Shown here: positions 23,659 through 33,577 of the stretch, piece by piece
How positions within the stretch are numbered: position 1 is the first letter of the stretch
Layout of the letters: each line of letters begins with the position of its first letter
Origin: Alicycliphilus denitrificans K601
GTDB lineage: Bacteria; Pseudomonadota; Gammaproteobacteria; Burkholderiales; Burkholderiaceae_C
NCBI RefSeq assembly: GCF_000204645.1
Contig: NC_015422.1
Coordinates: 1,567,001 to 1,631,000, forward strand
Length of the DNA: 64,000 bases
Direction of reading: 5' to 3'
The notes under the pieces: model-generated
What the model saw: the letters and a program-made list of their open reading frames with translations, nothing else
Databases searched by the model: none
Told to the model about the DNA's origin: nothing
Translations under genes and position numbers: made by a program

Positions 23659-25278
23659 CTATGCGGCGATCGCGCGCGGCGCCAGCGCGTCCTCGAGGAT
23701 CATGTCCACGCCCTTCTCGCCGATCATGATGCAGGGCGCGTTGGTGTTGCCGGTGGGGATGACGGGCATGATGGATGCGTCGATCACGCGCAGGCGCTGG
23801 AGGCCGCGCACGCGCAGCCGCGCATCGACCACGGCCTCGCCGTCGCTGCCCATCTTGCAGGTGCCCACGGGGTGCCAGCCCGTGCCGCCGAAGCGCTTCA
23901 GGTACTCGAACAGCTGCTCGTCGCTCGCGCAGGCCGGGCCGGGCTTGATCTCCTCGACCACGCGCTGGCCCAGCGGCGGCGTGTGGATGATCTGGCGCAG
24001 CTGCCGCAGGCCTGCGACGTGGCGGCGCACGTCGCTCTCGTCGCTGAAGTAGTTGGGGTGGAAGAGCGGAGCCGCCAGCGGGTCGCCGCTGGCCAGTTCC
24101 ATGTGGCCGCGCGATTCGGGCGTGAGCAGCACGACGGAGGCGGACATGCCCGGATAGCCGTCGGCCGCCACTTCGCCCGAGGGCGTGGCCGAGAAGCTCA
24201 TGGGGTTGAACGAGAGCTGCAGATCGACCCGCGCGCCCGGCTCGCTGCGCGCATAGGCCGTCACCGGTGCCGCGCCCAGGGCCAGGTAGCCGCCGTGCGT
24301 GAACACGTAGCGCGCGCCCTCGAGGTACTTGCGCAGGCCGCTCAGGCGGTGGTTGACGGAGCTGCCCGGCGTGCAGCGCCACGCGAGGCTGGCATACCAG
24401 GGGTCCTGCAGGTTGCTGCCCACGCCTGGCAGCTCGCGCCGCACGGCGATGCCGTGGCGCTGCAGCCGCGCCGCGCCGCCGATGCCCGAGAGCATCAAGA
24501 GCTGCGGCGAGGCGAGCGCGCCCGCGCTCAGGATCACCTCGCGCGCGGCCGCGATCTGGCGGCGCTGGCCGCCTTGCAGCACCTCCACGCCCGTGGCCTC
24601 GTCGCCATCGAACAGCACGCGCAGGACGTGCGCGCCGGTCAGGATCGTGAGGTTGGAGCGATGGCGCACGGGCTCGATGAAGGCCTTGTACGTGGTGTGG
24701 CGCCGGCCGCCCTTGATGGTGTACTGGCGCACGCCCACGGCGGGGTGGGGCGGGGAGTTCAGGTCCCGCGAGCGCGGGATGCCCGCGTTGACGCAGGATG
24801 CGATGAAGTCCTCGGCCGCGGGGTGGATTTCCACCGGGTCGGTCACGCTCAGAGGCCCGTCGCCGCCATGGAAGGCGTTGGCGCCGCGCGCATTGTTCTC
24901 CGAGCGCTTGAAGTAGGGCAGCACCTCGTCCCAGCCCCAGCCCGCGTTGCCCAGGCGCGCCCACTGGTCGTAGTCCTCGGGCTGGCCGCGCATGTAGATC
25001 ATGCCGTTGATGGAGCTGCTGCCGCCCAGGCCCTTGCCCCGGTCCCACTGCACCTGGCGCCCGCCCAGCGTGGGCACGGGCTGGGTCTTGAAGCGCCAGT
25101 TGAAGCGCTCGCTGCCGAACAGCTTGGCCATGCCCGCGGGCGTGTTGACCCAGAAGGCATCCATCGCGCCGCCGGCCTCGATCAGCAGCACGCGCACCTG
25201 CGGGTCTTCCGAGAGGCGGCTCGCCACTACGCAGCCCGACGAGCCCGCGCCGACGACGATGTGGTCATAGATCTCCAT
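23659..25278 (-). CDS. GMC-family FAD-dependent alcohol dehydrogenase (choline dehydrogenase-like)
   Basis: 539 residues from the ATG at 25278 ([10 protein letters not shown]), preceded by AGGAGG at 6 bases; a GTG one codon earlier is possible. FAD motif GAGSSG is at residues 10-15, then the GMC signature [20 protein letters not shown]-terminal active-site His lies in [10 protein letters not shown] and the final PTGNTNAP segment carries the second catalytic residue, Asn. These flavoenzymes oxidise primary alcohols to aldehydes. The next gene is an aldehyde dehydrogenase, so together they would oxidise an alcohol to a carboxylate. Confidence 0.9.
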   Translation of the reverse strand: MEIYDHIVVGAGSSGCVVASRLSEDPQVRVLLIEAGGAMDAFWVNTPAGMAKLFGSERFNWRFKTQPVPTLGGRQVQWDRGKGLGGSSSINGMIYMRGQPEDYDQWARLGNAGWGWDEVLPYFKRSENNARGANAFHGGDGPLSVTDPVEIHPAAEDFIASCVNAGIPRSRDLNSPPHPAVGVRQYTIKGGRRHTTYKAFIEPVRHRSNLTILTGAHVLRVLFDGDEATGVEVLQGGQRRQIAAAREVILSAGALASPQLLMLSGIGGAARLQRHGIAVRRELPGVGSNLQDPWYASLAWRCTPGSSVNHRLSGLRKYLEGARYVFTHGGYLALGAAPVTAYARSEPGARVDLQLSFNPMSFSATPSGEVAADGYPGMSASVVLLTPESRGHMELASGDPLAAPLFHPNYFSDESDVRRHVAGLRQLRQIIHTPPLGQRVVEEIKPGPACASDEQLFEYLKRFGGTGWHPVGTCKMGSDGEAVVDARLRVRGLQRLRVIDASIMPVIPTGNTNAPCIMIGEKGVDMILEDALAPRAIAA

Positions 25279-25435
25279 CACATGCCTCCTGCTGGCGAAG
25301 GCGTGGCTGGACCGGTGGATTGGCGTATTCCATGGCGTCTCCGTGTTCTTGTCGATGGCTTTCCGGCGCCTGCATGCCGGGTGAGATAGTCTATCGATTG
25401 GTCGTTAGGGGCGGCTTCGGATTTTATAAATCGCC

Positions 25436-25459
25436 GATTCGGGATTCCGCACTTGGATG
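25436..25459 (+). promoter_or_regulatory. Conserved box upstream of Bug gene at 25518
   Basis: Reads GATTCGGGATTCCGCACTTG then GATG, about 60 bases before the Bug start, in the 239-base divergent region shared with the GMC gene. The box matches 17138-17161 closely. ATTTTATAAATC just upstream may be a promoter element. Confidence 0.45.
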
Positions 25460-25517
25460 CGTTGCGCGCTTCGCCGAATATTGGCCTGCATCAAACCAGT
25501 CCAGGAGACAAGCACCC

Positions 25518-26465
25518 ATGAACAAGCGCGCCTTCGCCGCCGCCCTGGCCCTGGCGGGCCTGCTGCCCCTTGCCGCCACGGCCCAGTCGTTCAGGCAGCC
25601 CATCAAGGTCATCGTGCCCTACGCGGCCGGCGGCGGTACCGACGTGCTTGCGCGCCTGCTGGGGCAGGGCCTGTCCAAGGAACTGGGGCAGCCCGTCATC
25701 ATCGAGAACAAGGCGGGCGCCAGCGGCCAGATCGGCACCCAGTTCGTGCAGGCGGCCGCGCCCAACGGCGCCACGCTGCTGTTCACCGTGGACCATTCGC
25801 TGATCACCGTGCCGCTGACCACGCCCTCGGCCAAGTACGACGCCGAGGCGGACTTCACCGCGCTGGGCCAGGCCGCGCGCTCCGTCTGGACGCTGAGCAT
25901 TCCCGCCACCGCGCCCTACAAGGACTTTGCCGGCTTTGCCGCCGCCGCCAAGGCCGAGGCGCCGCTGCGCTCCTTCGGCGTGCCCTTCACGGGCGGCGCG
26001 CCCACGCTGATCGGCGAGGCCCTGGGCCGCCACTGGAGCGTGGCCATGGAGGCCATTCCCTTCAGCGGTTCCGGCCCCGTGATCCAGAACGTGATGGCGG
26101 GCCAGGTGCCCGCCGGCATCACGGGCATGCCCGAGGCCATGGCGGTGCACCGCTCGGGCAAGGCGCGCGTGGTGGCCGTGTCCGGCGCGCAGCGCTCGGC
26201 GCTGCTGCCCGACGTGCCCACCTTCAAGGAGCTGGGCATCGACGGGCTGGAGTTCCACACCTTCCTGGGCTTCTTCGGCCCGAAGAATTTGCCGAAGGAG
26301 ATGGCGCAGGAATTCAACGCCGCGCTGCGCAAGGTGCTGGCCGAACCGGCGGTGCTCGACAAGCTCGGCAGCATGTCCCTGCAGCCCGCCCCGACCACGC
26401 TGGCCGAGGCCCGCGCCGAGGTCGCCGCGATGGAGCGGTTCTGGAAGAAGGCGCTCCAGAAATAG
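25518..26465 (+). CDS. Bug/TctC-family periplasmic solute receptor
   Basis: 315 residues from MNKRAFAAALALAGLLPLAA with an AGGAGAC site. Signal peptide ends ATAQ. Family marks are VIVPYAAGGGTDVLARLLGQ, IENKAGASGQIGTQ and LPDVPTFKELG. It is followed by DUF2889 and MmgE/PrpD genes, and is divergent from the GMC/aldehyde dehydrogenase pair. Its ligand may be the acid processed by the MmgE/PrpD protein. The stop TAG begins a degenerate copy of the intergenic palindrome. Confidence 0.9.
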   Translation: MNKRAFAAALALAGLLPLAATAQSFRQPIKVIVPYAAGGGTDVLARLLGQGLSKELGQPVIIENKAGASGQIGTQFVQAAAPNGATLLFTVDHSLITVPLTTPSAKYDAEADFTALGQAARSVWTLSIPATAPYKDFAGFAAAAKAEAPLRSFGVPFTGGAPTLIGEALGRHWSVAMEAIPFSGSGPVIQNVMAGQVPAGITGMPEAMAVHRSGKARVVAVSGAQRSALLPDVPTFKELGIDGLEFHTFLGFFGPKNLPKEMAQEFNAALRKVLAEPAVLDKLGSMSLQPAPTTLAEARAEVAAMERFWKKALQK

Positions 26466-26472
26466 CTACTGA

Positions 26473-26521
26473 AAATATAGCTATATCCGCTTTATGGGTA
26501 AGCGATAGATCCATTTTTATT
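26473..26521. repeat. Degenerate palindromic repeat, copy 4
   Basis: ATAGCTATATCCGCTTTATG followed by GGTAAGCGATAGATCC keeps the outer AGCTAT and GCTT/AAGC arms but has lost the CAGCGC core. Confidence 0.5.
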
Positions 26522-26537
26522 GAAAGAAGGCGATGCG

Positions 26538-27158
26538 ATGATGGACGGACCTGCTGCCGGAGCGCCGGAGCCGGCTCCCACGGGTGAGGTGACGCGCGAG
26601 GAACTGCACAGGCGCAGCATCGACCTGCGCGGCTTTCGCCGCAGCGACGGCTTGTTCGAGGTCGAGGCCCGGCTCACCGACCGCAAGACGCACGATTTCG
26701 CGCCCCTCAGCGGCGGGCGCCACGTGGCGGCCGGCGACACCATCCACGACCATGGCCTGCGAGTGGTGTTCGGCGCAGACATGGTGATCCGCGAGATCTC
26801 CACCGACATGCGCGCCTCCCCCTACCGCGAATGCCTGGGCGGGGGCGACACCCTGCAGGCGATGGTCGGGGTGCGCATCGGCCCCGGCTGGAACGGCGAG
26901 CTGCGCAAGCGCCTGCCCGCGGGCAACACCTGCACGCACCTGAAGGAAATGATGATTCCGCTGGCCAGCGCGGCCTTTCAGCTCATCTATTCGGTGCGCA
27001 CCAGCAACGTCATTGAGGTGAACGCCGAAGGCAGGCCGCGCAAGATCGACAGCTGCTACGCCTACGGCGCGTCGCGCGAGCTCGTGGCGCTGCAGTGGCC
27101 GGCGTTCCATCGCCCGGCCGCGGCACAGGACACGAAAGACGACCAAGGAAACGCATGA
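26538..27158 (+). CDS. DUF2889 domain protein
   Basis: 206 residues from the ATG at 26538, placed 8 bases after AAGAAGG; a TTG at 26520 is an alternative. The sequence LHRRSIDLRGFRRSDGLFEV, then ARLTDRKTHDF, and the later CTHLKEMM are characteristic of DUF2889, whose function is unknown. The protein is soluble with no signal peptide. Its stop overlaps the ATG of the MmgE/PrpD gene (ATGA). DUF2889 often accompanies genes for organic-acid or ring degradation, so it may help the MmgE/PrpD enzyme (inference). Confidence 0.8.
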   Translation: MMDGPAAGAPEPAPTGEVTREELHRRSIDLRGFRRSDGLFEVEARLTDRKTHDFAPLSGGRHVAAGDTIHDHGLRVVFGADMVIREISTDMRASPYRECLGGGDTLQAMVGVRIGPGWNGELRKRLPAGNTCTHLKEMMIPLASAAFQLIYSVRTSNVIEVNAEGRPRKIDSCYAYGASRELVALQWPAFHRPAAAQDTKDDQGNA

Positions 27159-28594
27159 CCGAGCACACGACGGGCGCGCCGCCCAGGCTCGCAGGCGAGC
27201 TGGTGGCCGACCCCGCCAGCGTGGAGCTGACGGCGTCCATTGCCGGCCACGTGGCCCGCGTGGCCAACGCGCCGCTCACCGAGGCCGACACCGAGGCCGC
27301 GCGCAAGCTGCTGCTGGACAACTTCATCGTCTCGCTCTGGGGCGCGACGCGGCCCTGGACGCGCGAGATCGCGCAGTGGACGCGCCGCTTCGCCGGCACT
27401 GGCGCGAGCCCCGTGCTGGGCACGGACTGGCTGGCGGACCCGTCCATCGCCGCGCTGGTGCACGGCACGGCCGCGCACAGCTACGAGCTGGACGACACGC
27501 ACGACGAGACCCTGAGCCACCCCGGCGCCGCCATCATCCCCGCCGCGCTGGCCGTGGCCGCCGCCACCGACGCACCGCAGGCCGGCCTGCTGCGCGCCCT
27601 GGCCGCGGGCTACGAGGCCATGGCGCTGCTGGGCGCCTCGGCGGGCGGCATGGAGACGGTGCACCGGGGCTTTCACCCCACATCGGTGTTCGGCTCGTTC
27701 GACGCGGCAACGGCCTGCATCTGCCTGCACGCCCGCCAGCGCGGCGAGGCCGTGACGCGCGACCTGCTGATCGCGGCCTGGGGCCACGCGCTGTCCCAGG
27801 CCTGCGGCGCCATGCAGTTCTCCGCCGAGCCGGGCGGCGGCGAGGTCAAGCGCGTGCACGCGGGCTATGGCGCGCGCAACGGCGTGCTGGCGGCCGAGTT
27901 CGCGCACCTGCCCGCCGTCACGGCGCCGCGCCGCGTGGCCGAGGGCGCCTACGGACTGGCGGCGCTGTTCGGCGGCCCGCTGCGCCACGTGGCGCCGGCG
28001 CAGCGGCTGCAGATCCACAACATCAGCTTCAAGCCCTATGCGTGCTGCCGGCTGTTCCACTCCACGATCGACGCGCTGCGCGAGGTGACCGACGGTTTCA
28101 CGACGCCGCCGGAGGCCATCGAGCGCATCACCCTGAGCGGCCCCCGGCTCATCGCCGACCAGCACATGCTGCCGCGCCCGCGCGGCAGCATGGCCGCGCA
28201 GTACAGCGCGCCGTTCATCGTGGGCGCCACGCTGGCCTACGGCCCGCAGCGCTACGACGCCTACGGCGACGAGCACATGGACGACGCCGCCATCCTCGCC
28301 ATCGCGGACAAGCTGCGCTTCGAGCCGAGCGAGGAGCTGACACGCACCTACTACCCCCACCGCTTCGCCACGGGCGTGCGCCTGCGCCTGGCCGATGGCA
28401 GCGAGCGCTACGCCATGGTGGCGGACAGCATGGGCACGCCGCGCAAGCCGCTCACCACGGAGCAGATCCTGGCCAAGGGCCTGGGCCTGGAGGGCGGGGG
28501 GACCGCGCTCGGGGAGCGGCTGCTGCAAGGCATCCGGGACGGCAGCCAGGGGGGGCGGGCGCTCGCGCAGTTGCTGGCGCGGTCCCTGCGCTGA
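27155..28594 (+). CDS. MmgE/PrpD family protein
   Basis: 479 residues from MTEHTTGAPPRLAGELVADP, translationally coupled to DUF2889. Contains LDNFIVSLWGA, SYELDDTHDETLSHPGAAII and KPYACCRLFHSTIDAL, matching the two-domain MmgE/PrpD fold of 2-methylcitrate dehydratase-like enzymes. It is more distant from the copies at 2629 and 39652, which resemble each other. It shares the ELDDTH/DDAH plus SHPG arrangement with the copy at 58621. A methyl- or hydroxy-substituted acid is the likely substrate. Confidence 0.85.
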   Translation: MTEHTTGAPPRLAGELVADPASVELTASIAGHVARVANAPLTEADTEAARKLLLDNFIVSLWGATRPWTREIAQWTRRFAGTGASPVLGTDWLADPSIAALVHGTAAHSYELDDTHDETLSHPGAAIIPAALAVAAATDAPQAGLLRALAAGYEAMALLGASAGGMETVHRGFHPTSVFGSFDAATACICLHARQRGEAVTRDLLIAAWGHALSQACGAMQFSAEPGGGEVKRVHAGYGARNGVLAAEFAHLPAVTAPRRVAEGAYGLAALFGGPLRHVAPAQRLQIHNISFKPYACCRLFHSTIDALREVTDGFTTPPEAIERITLSGPRLIADQHMLPRPRGSMAAQYSAPFIVGATLAYGPQRYDAYGDEHMDDAAILAIADKLRFEPSEELTRTYYPHRFATGVRLRLADGSERYAMVADSMGTPRKPLTTEQILAKGLGLEGGGTALGERLLQGIRDGSQGGRALAQLLARSLR

Positions 28595-28619
28595 GGTAAT
28601 CGGCAAGCCGCCCGGCGGC

Positions 28620-28643
28620 GGCTGTACTACAGGCTGTACTACA
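28620..28643. repeat. Perfect 12-bp tandem duplication
   Basis: GGCTGTACTACA occurs twice in tandem, between the converging MmgE/PrpD and IclR genes. The second unit holds the IclR stop codon, so replication slippage may have set its C-terminus. Confidence 0.7.
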
Positions 28644-29433
28644 AATACCCGTTGAACCTGCCCAGCAAGGCCTCCAGCCGCACGGCGGTTTCCTTGAGCG
28701 CGGGGGCGATCCTTTCGCGCTCGGCCTCCAGGTCCAGGTCCACGTCGGCCCTGCCGCAGCTCAGGGACATGGGCACGCCCTCGCTGCCCGCGCGGATGGG
28801 CAGCGCCACGCCGTAGGTGCCGCGCTGGTAGCCGCCCAGCACCGCGCAGGTGCCCCGGGCCTCCAGCTCGGCGAACGAGGCTTCGATGGCGCGCTCCAGC
28901 GCCTCGCCCTGCGCGCCCGCGCGGCGCTTGTGCTCGTCGATGAGCTGGCGCCTCTGCGCCGGCGGCAGGCCCCACAGGTAGGCCCGGCCGATCGACGTGG
29001 CGCCCATGGGCAGCACCGAGCCCACGCCCAGGCGCAGCGTGGCCACCTTGCGGCTCACGCGGTAGCCGACGTAGAGCATGTCGATGCCGTCCTGGATGCC
29101 CAGCGCGACCGACACGTCGAGCCGGTCGGCCAGCTCCTGCATCAGCGGCTGCGCGGCCTGCAGCATCTCGTTGGTGGCCAGGTACGCATGGCCGATGCCC
29201 AGCGCGCCGGCCGACAGCTCGAACTCGCGCTTGCCCGGCACCAGGCGCAGAAAGCCCACCTGCAGCAGCGTGGAGGTGAGCCGCGAGACGGTGGCCTTGG
29301 GCAGGCCCGTGCGGCGCACGAGCTCGGTATTGGTCAGCGGCGTGCGGTCCGAGCGGAACGCGCGCAGGACTTCGAGCCCGCGCTCCACGGTCATCAGCGC
29401 GGCGCTGTCGCCGGCCTGTTTCTGCATGCTCAT
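28639..29433 (-). CDS. IclR-family transcriptional regulator (downstream of tandem pair)
   Basis: 264 residues. N-terminal winged helix-turn-helix (TNTELVRRTGLPKATVSRLT) at about residues 34-53, and a C-terminal GAF-like effector domain with GYRVSRKVATLRLGVGSVLP. IclR proteins typically repress or activate catabolic operons in response to aromatic or short acids. Its ATG overlaps the stop of the second IclR gene (ATGA). Two different IclR regulators co-translated from one mRNA is uncommon. Confidence 0.9.
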   Translation of the reverse strand: MSMQKQAGDSAALMTVERGLEVLRAFRSDRTPLTNTELVRRTGLPKATVSRLTSTLLQVGFLRLVPGKREFELSAGALGIGHAYLATNEMLQAAQPLMQELADRLDVSVALGIQDGIDMLYVGYRVSRKVATLRLGVGSVLPMGATSIGRAYLWGLPPAQRRQLIDEHKRRAGAQGEALERAIEASFAELEARGTCAVLGGYQRGTYGVALPIRAGSEGVPMSLSCGRADVDLDLEAERERIAPALKETAVRLEALLGRFNGYL

Positions 29434-30275
29434 GGCCGCCCCTGCGAGAGCTGGATCTCCTGCGCCATGCGCACCAGGGCCGGCCCCAGCTCGCGCACGC
29501 TGCGCGCGCGGCCCATGAGCGAGGCCGGTCCCAGGCAGCTCACGGCCAGCGGCGCCCGGCCCGCGACCTGGATGGGCGCGGCCACCATGGTCATGGGCTG
29601 GCCCGATTCGCCCAGCGCCACGCAGAAGCCCCCCGCGCGCACCTGGCCGATGGCCTCTCTGGAGCGGCGGCGCAGCTGGCCCCAGGCGAGCTCCCGTTCG
29701 TGCTCGCGGCCGCCGTGCGGCGGGTGGTGCTCGGCGCTTTGCAGCAGGTAGTCCCGCTCGGCCTCGGGCAGGCTGGCCAGCAGCGCCCAGCCCGCGGCGG
29801 ACGAGGCCAGCCCCAGCCGCGTGCCTATGCCCGGCTGCAGCGCGGCGGGCAGGGCGCTGGTGCGGCAGCTGTCGATCACCACGAGGTCGAGCCGGTCGCG
29901 CGAGCTCAGGTGCACGTTCACCTGGTGGCGCTCGGCGAACAGGCGCATGCGCTGGTTGGCGGCGCGGTGGATCTCGGCGTCGGCCGCGGCCCGGTAGCCC
30001 AGGGTGAGCGCCGAGGGGCTGAGGCAGAAGCGCCGCGTGTCGGCCGCGTAGCGCAGGTAGCCCAGGGTGACGAGGGTGCGCGTCATGCGCGTGACCGTCG
30101 AGGCGGGCAGGCCGGTGCGCTCTACGAGGTCGCCGTTGCCGAGCCAGCGCTCGCCCGGCGCGAAGGCCGACAGCACCGACAGCGCACGCGCGAAAGGCGC
30201 CACGACCGGCCGGCCCCCGGCTGCGGCGGCGCAGTCGGGCAGGGGGGAGGGCGGGGGCTGCATGCCGAGGCTCAT
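29430..30275 (-). CDS. IclR-family transcriptional regulator (upstream of tandem pair)
   Basis: 281 residues from MSLGMQPPPSPLPDCAAAAG at 30275; an internal ATG at 30263 is possible. Helix-turn-helix is NGDLVERTGLPASTVTRMTR, effector domain begins near YRAAADAEIH. It is similar to the IclR protein at 37570 in the helix-turn-helix and flanks (FAPGERWLG versus FAPQERWLG, GLPASTVTRM versus GLPPSTVTRI) and in NVHLSSRDRLDLVVI versus HVCLAARDRLDLVVL, so the two are paralogues. Divergent from the alpha/beta hydrolase gene with an AT-rich 100-base gap. Confidence 0.88.
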   Translation of the reverse strand: MSLGMQPPPSPLPDCAAAAGGRPVVAPFARALSVLSAFAPGERWLGNGDLVERTGLPASTVTRMTRTLVTLGYLRYAADTRRFCLSPSALTLGYRAAADAEIHRAANQRMRLFAERHQVNVHLSSRDRLDLVVIDSCRTSALPAALQPGIGTRLGLASSAAGWALLASLPEAERDYLLQSAEHHPPHGGREHERELAWGQLRRRSREAIGQVRAGGFCVALGESGQPMTMVAAPIQVAGRAPLAVSCLGPASLMGRARSVRELGPALVRMAQEIQLSQGRP

Positions 30276-30296
30276 GGGTGTTGCATGAATCACGTT

Positions 30297-30322
30297 TATC
30301 AAACTAACATTTATTAGAATAT
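30297..30322. promoter_or_regulatory. AT-rich operator-like site AAACTAACATTTATTAG
   Basis: Sits between the divergent IclR and hydrolase genes. CTAAC and TTAG half-sites resemble the CTAAC-N8-GTTAG palindrome upstream of the aldehyde dehydrogenase at 63.2 kb. Possible IclR operator; speculative. Confidence 0.3.
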
Positions 30323-30375
30323 CGATTCCGGCGAAAGTCGATAAGGGTTTTCTCTTTGTTGCTCCTGCCCGCACC

Positions 30376-31245
30376 ATGACCACGCGCAAACCGCTCCCCG
30401 GCACCCCCAGCCCCATGCACGCCTGGATGGGCGCCCACGGCAACCTGCTGTGCGGCGACAGCTGGGGCGATCCGTCGGCGCCGCCCGTGCTGCTGCTGCA
30501 CGGCGGCGGGCAGACGCGGCATTCCTGGCGGCGCACGGCGCTCAGCCTGGCGCGGGCGGGCTTTCATGCGGTGTCCTTCGATGCGCGGGGGCACGGCGAT
30601 TCGGACTGGGTGGGGGACGGCGGCTATGGCGAGGCGGCGATGGCCGAGGACCTCGCCTGCGTGGTGCGCGCCCTGGGCGGCGCGCGGCCGGTGCTGATCG
30701 GTGCCTCGATGGGCGGCATCACCAGTCTTGCGGCCGTGGGCGGCGGCGTGGTGGACGCGGCCGCGCTGATCCTGGCCGACGTGGCGCACGTCTCTTCCAC
30801 GGATGGCGCCGGGCGGGTGCATGCGTTCATGCTGCGGCATGCGCGGGGCTTCGCCTCGCTGGAGGAAGCGGCCGACGCGGTCGCCGAATACCGGGGCGGC
30901 CACAGGCGACGGGGCAGCCTGGCCGGGCTGGGCAAGAACCTGCGCCAGGGTGCCGGCGGCCGCCTGTATTGGCACTGGGACCCGCGCTTCCTGGAGGGGC
31001 GCAGCGAAGACTGGGCGGCGCGCGCCGAGCGCCTGACCCGGTGCGTGCGCCAGGTGACGGTGCCCACGCTGCTGGTGCGCGGCGCGCAGTCCGACGTGGT
31101 GACGCCCGAGGCGGTGCGCGAGTTCCTGGCGCTGTGCCCGCATGCCAGCCATGTGGACGTGGCGGATGCGGGGCATATGCTCACGGGCGACGACAACGAC
31201 GTTTTCGGCCAGGTGGCGATCGGCTTCATTCGTCAGAAAACATAG
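30376..31245 (+). CDS. Alpha/beta hydrolase
   Basis: 289 residues. Nucleophile elbow GASMGG gives Ser111, the acid is probably Asp240 (GAQSDVV) and the base His267 (DAGHML), a complete catalytic triad. The oxyanion-hole segment LLHGGGQTRHSW is at 40-51. It has no signal peptide, so it is cytoplasmic. Roles in this fold include ester, enol-lactone or C-C hydrolysis. Divergent from the IclR pair, which may regulate it. Its TAG stop is the first part of a palindromic repeat. Confidence 0.9.
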   Translation: MTTRKPLPGTPSPMHAWMGAHGNLLCGDSWGDPSAPPVLLLHGGGQTRHSWRRTALSLARAGFHAVSFDARGHGDSDWVGDGGYGEAAMAEDLACVVRALGGARPVLIGASMGGITSLAAVGGGVVDAAALILADVAHVSSTDGAGRVHAFMLRHARGFASLEEAADAVAEYRGGHRRRGSLAGLGKNLRQGAGGRLYWHWDPRFLEGRSEDWAARAERLTRCVRQVTVPTLLVRGAQSDVVTPEAVREFLALCPHASHVDVADAGHMLTGDDNDVFGQVAIGFIRQKT

Positions 31246-31284
31246 CTGCCAGCGTTTTTCCCTCAAGCGCTGGAGGCTATTTTG
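31237..31284. repeat. Palindromic intergenic repeat, copy 5
   Basis: ATAGCTGCCAGCG then TTTTTCCCTCAAGCGCTGGAGG and CTATTTTG. Lies between converging genes, where a hairpin followed by T-rich sequence could also serve as a bidirectional terminator. Confidence 0.75.
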
Positions 31285-32436
<1,152 letters not shown>

Positions 32437-32519
32437 GTCGGTATCAGGAAGGAGGGATGGGGGATGGCGCCGCATGCTGCGCGGCCCGGGCGCGCGGCGC
32501 AACCGCTGGCGGCATGTCG

Positions 32520-32593
32520 TTCCGAAAGTTGGAAATGGGCGCACGGACCGCGCGCTGGCGGGCGAGGCTTCCGGCTTTGCCAAAGTACGGAAC
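32520..32593. promoter_or_regulatory. Opposed TTCCG boxes in the divergent ACAD/MaoC promoter region
   Basis: TTCCGAAAGTTGG at 32520-32532 on the plus strand and GTTCCGTACTTT at 32582-32593 on the minus strand. The second matches the arms of the inverted repeat at 5106-5182. They lie centrally in the 235-base gap. Confidence 0.35.
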
Positions 32594-32671
32594 ACCGGCC
32601 ACCTGCCCGTTGACCGGGAAGGGGGCGCGGCGGCATCGTCGGGGCTGGTTCTTTCAGGAGGCAAGCCCGCC

Positions 32672-33547
32672 ATGCCCATCGATCCGCGCCGCCTGCTCGC
32701 GCGCCCCTTCCCCGCCATCGAACACGCCTACACGCAGCGCGACACCCAGCTCTACGCGCTGGGCCTGGGGCTGGGCGCAGACCCGCTGGACGCGGGCCAG
32801 TTGCGCTACGTCTACGAGGGGCAGGACGGCGCCGCGCTGCGCGCCATGCCCACCATGGCCAACATCCTGGCCTACCCCGGCTTCTGGGCGCGCGAACCCG
32901 ACACCGGCATCACCTGGCAGAAGCTGCTGCATGCCGAGCAAGAGATCCACATCCACGCGCCGCTGCCCGCCGCCGGGCGCGTGCGGGGCCAGACCCGCAT
33001 CACGGGCCTGTGGGACAGGGGCGAAGGCAAGGGCGCCTTCCTGCAGCAGACGCGCGAGATCAGCGACGCGGCCACGGGCCAGCCGCTGGCCACCGTCAAG
33101 CAACTGAGCCTGCTGCGCGGCGACGGCGGCTTCGGCGAGGGCGGCAGCGCAGGCGCGCCGCCCGCGCCGCACGCCATGCCCGAGGGCGAGCCCGACCACG
33201 TGTGCGACCTGGCCACGCCCGCGCAGCTCGCGCTGATCTACCGCCTGAGCGGCGACCTGAACCCGCTGCACGCCGACCCGGCCGTGGCGGCGGCCGCGGG
33301 CTTCCCGCGCCCTATCCTGCACGGCATGGCGCTGATGGGCGTGGCCGCGCATGCGGTGCTGCGCACGGTGCTGGGCTACGACGACACGCGCCTCGAAGGC
33401 ATGCGCGTGCGCTTCACCGCGCCCGCGTGGCCCGGCGACACGCTGCGCACCGAGATGTGGGTGCAGGGCGGCACGGTGTCGCTGCGCACCACGGCGCTGG
33501 AGCGCGGCGCGGTCGTCCTGAACAACGCGCGGGTGGACTTGCGCTGA
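32672..33547 (+). CDS. MaoC-family enoyl-CoA hydratase (two-hotdog type)
   Basis: 291 residues from MPIDPRRLLARPFPAIEHAY with an AGGAGG site; longer readings cross the divergent gene. The C-terminal hotdog has the full hydratase-2 motif YRLSGDLNPLHADP, with catalytic Asp and His. The N-terminal half is a degenerate hotdog, as in eukaryotic multifunctional enzyme 2 and bacterial homologues. It would add water to trans-2-enoyl-CoA to give (R)-3-hydroxyacyl-CoA. Next gene is an SDR that could oxidise the 3-hydroxy product. Confidence 0.9.
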   Translation: MPIDPRRLLARPFPAIEHAYTQRDTQLYALGLGLGADPLDAGQLRYVYEGQDGAALRAMPTMANILAYPGFWAREPDTGITWQKLLHAEQEIHIHAPLPAAGRVRGQTRITGLWDRGEGKGAFLQQTREISDAATGQPLATVKQLSLLRGDGGFGEGGSAGAPPAPHAMPEGEPDHVCDLATPAQLALIYRLSGDLNPLHADPAVAAAAGFPRPILHGMALMGVAAHAVLRTVLGYDDTRLEGMRVRFTAPAWPGDTLRTEMWVQGGTVSLRTTALERGAVVLNNARVDLR

Positions 33548-33577
33548 ACGCGAACCAACTTTTCTAGGAGAAACATC

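Noticed and set aside
21495..23729. 744-codon plus-strand reading frame
   Set aside because: Antisense shadow of the LysR and aldehyde dehydrogenase genes, with no recognisable domain.
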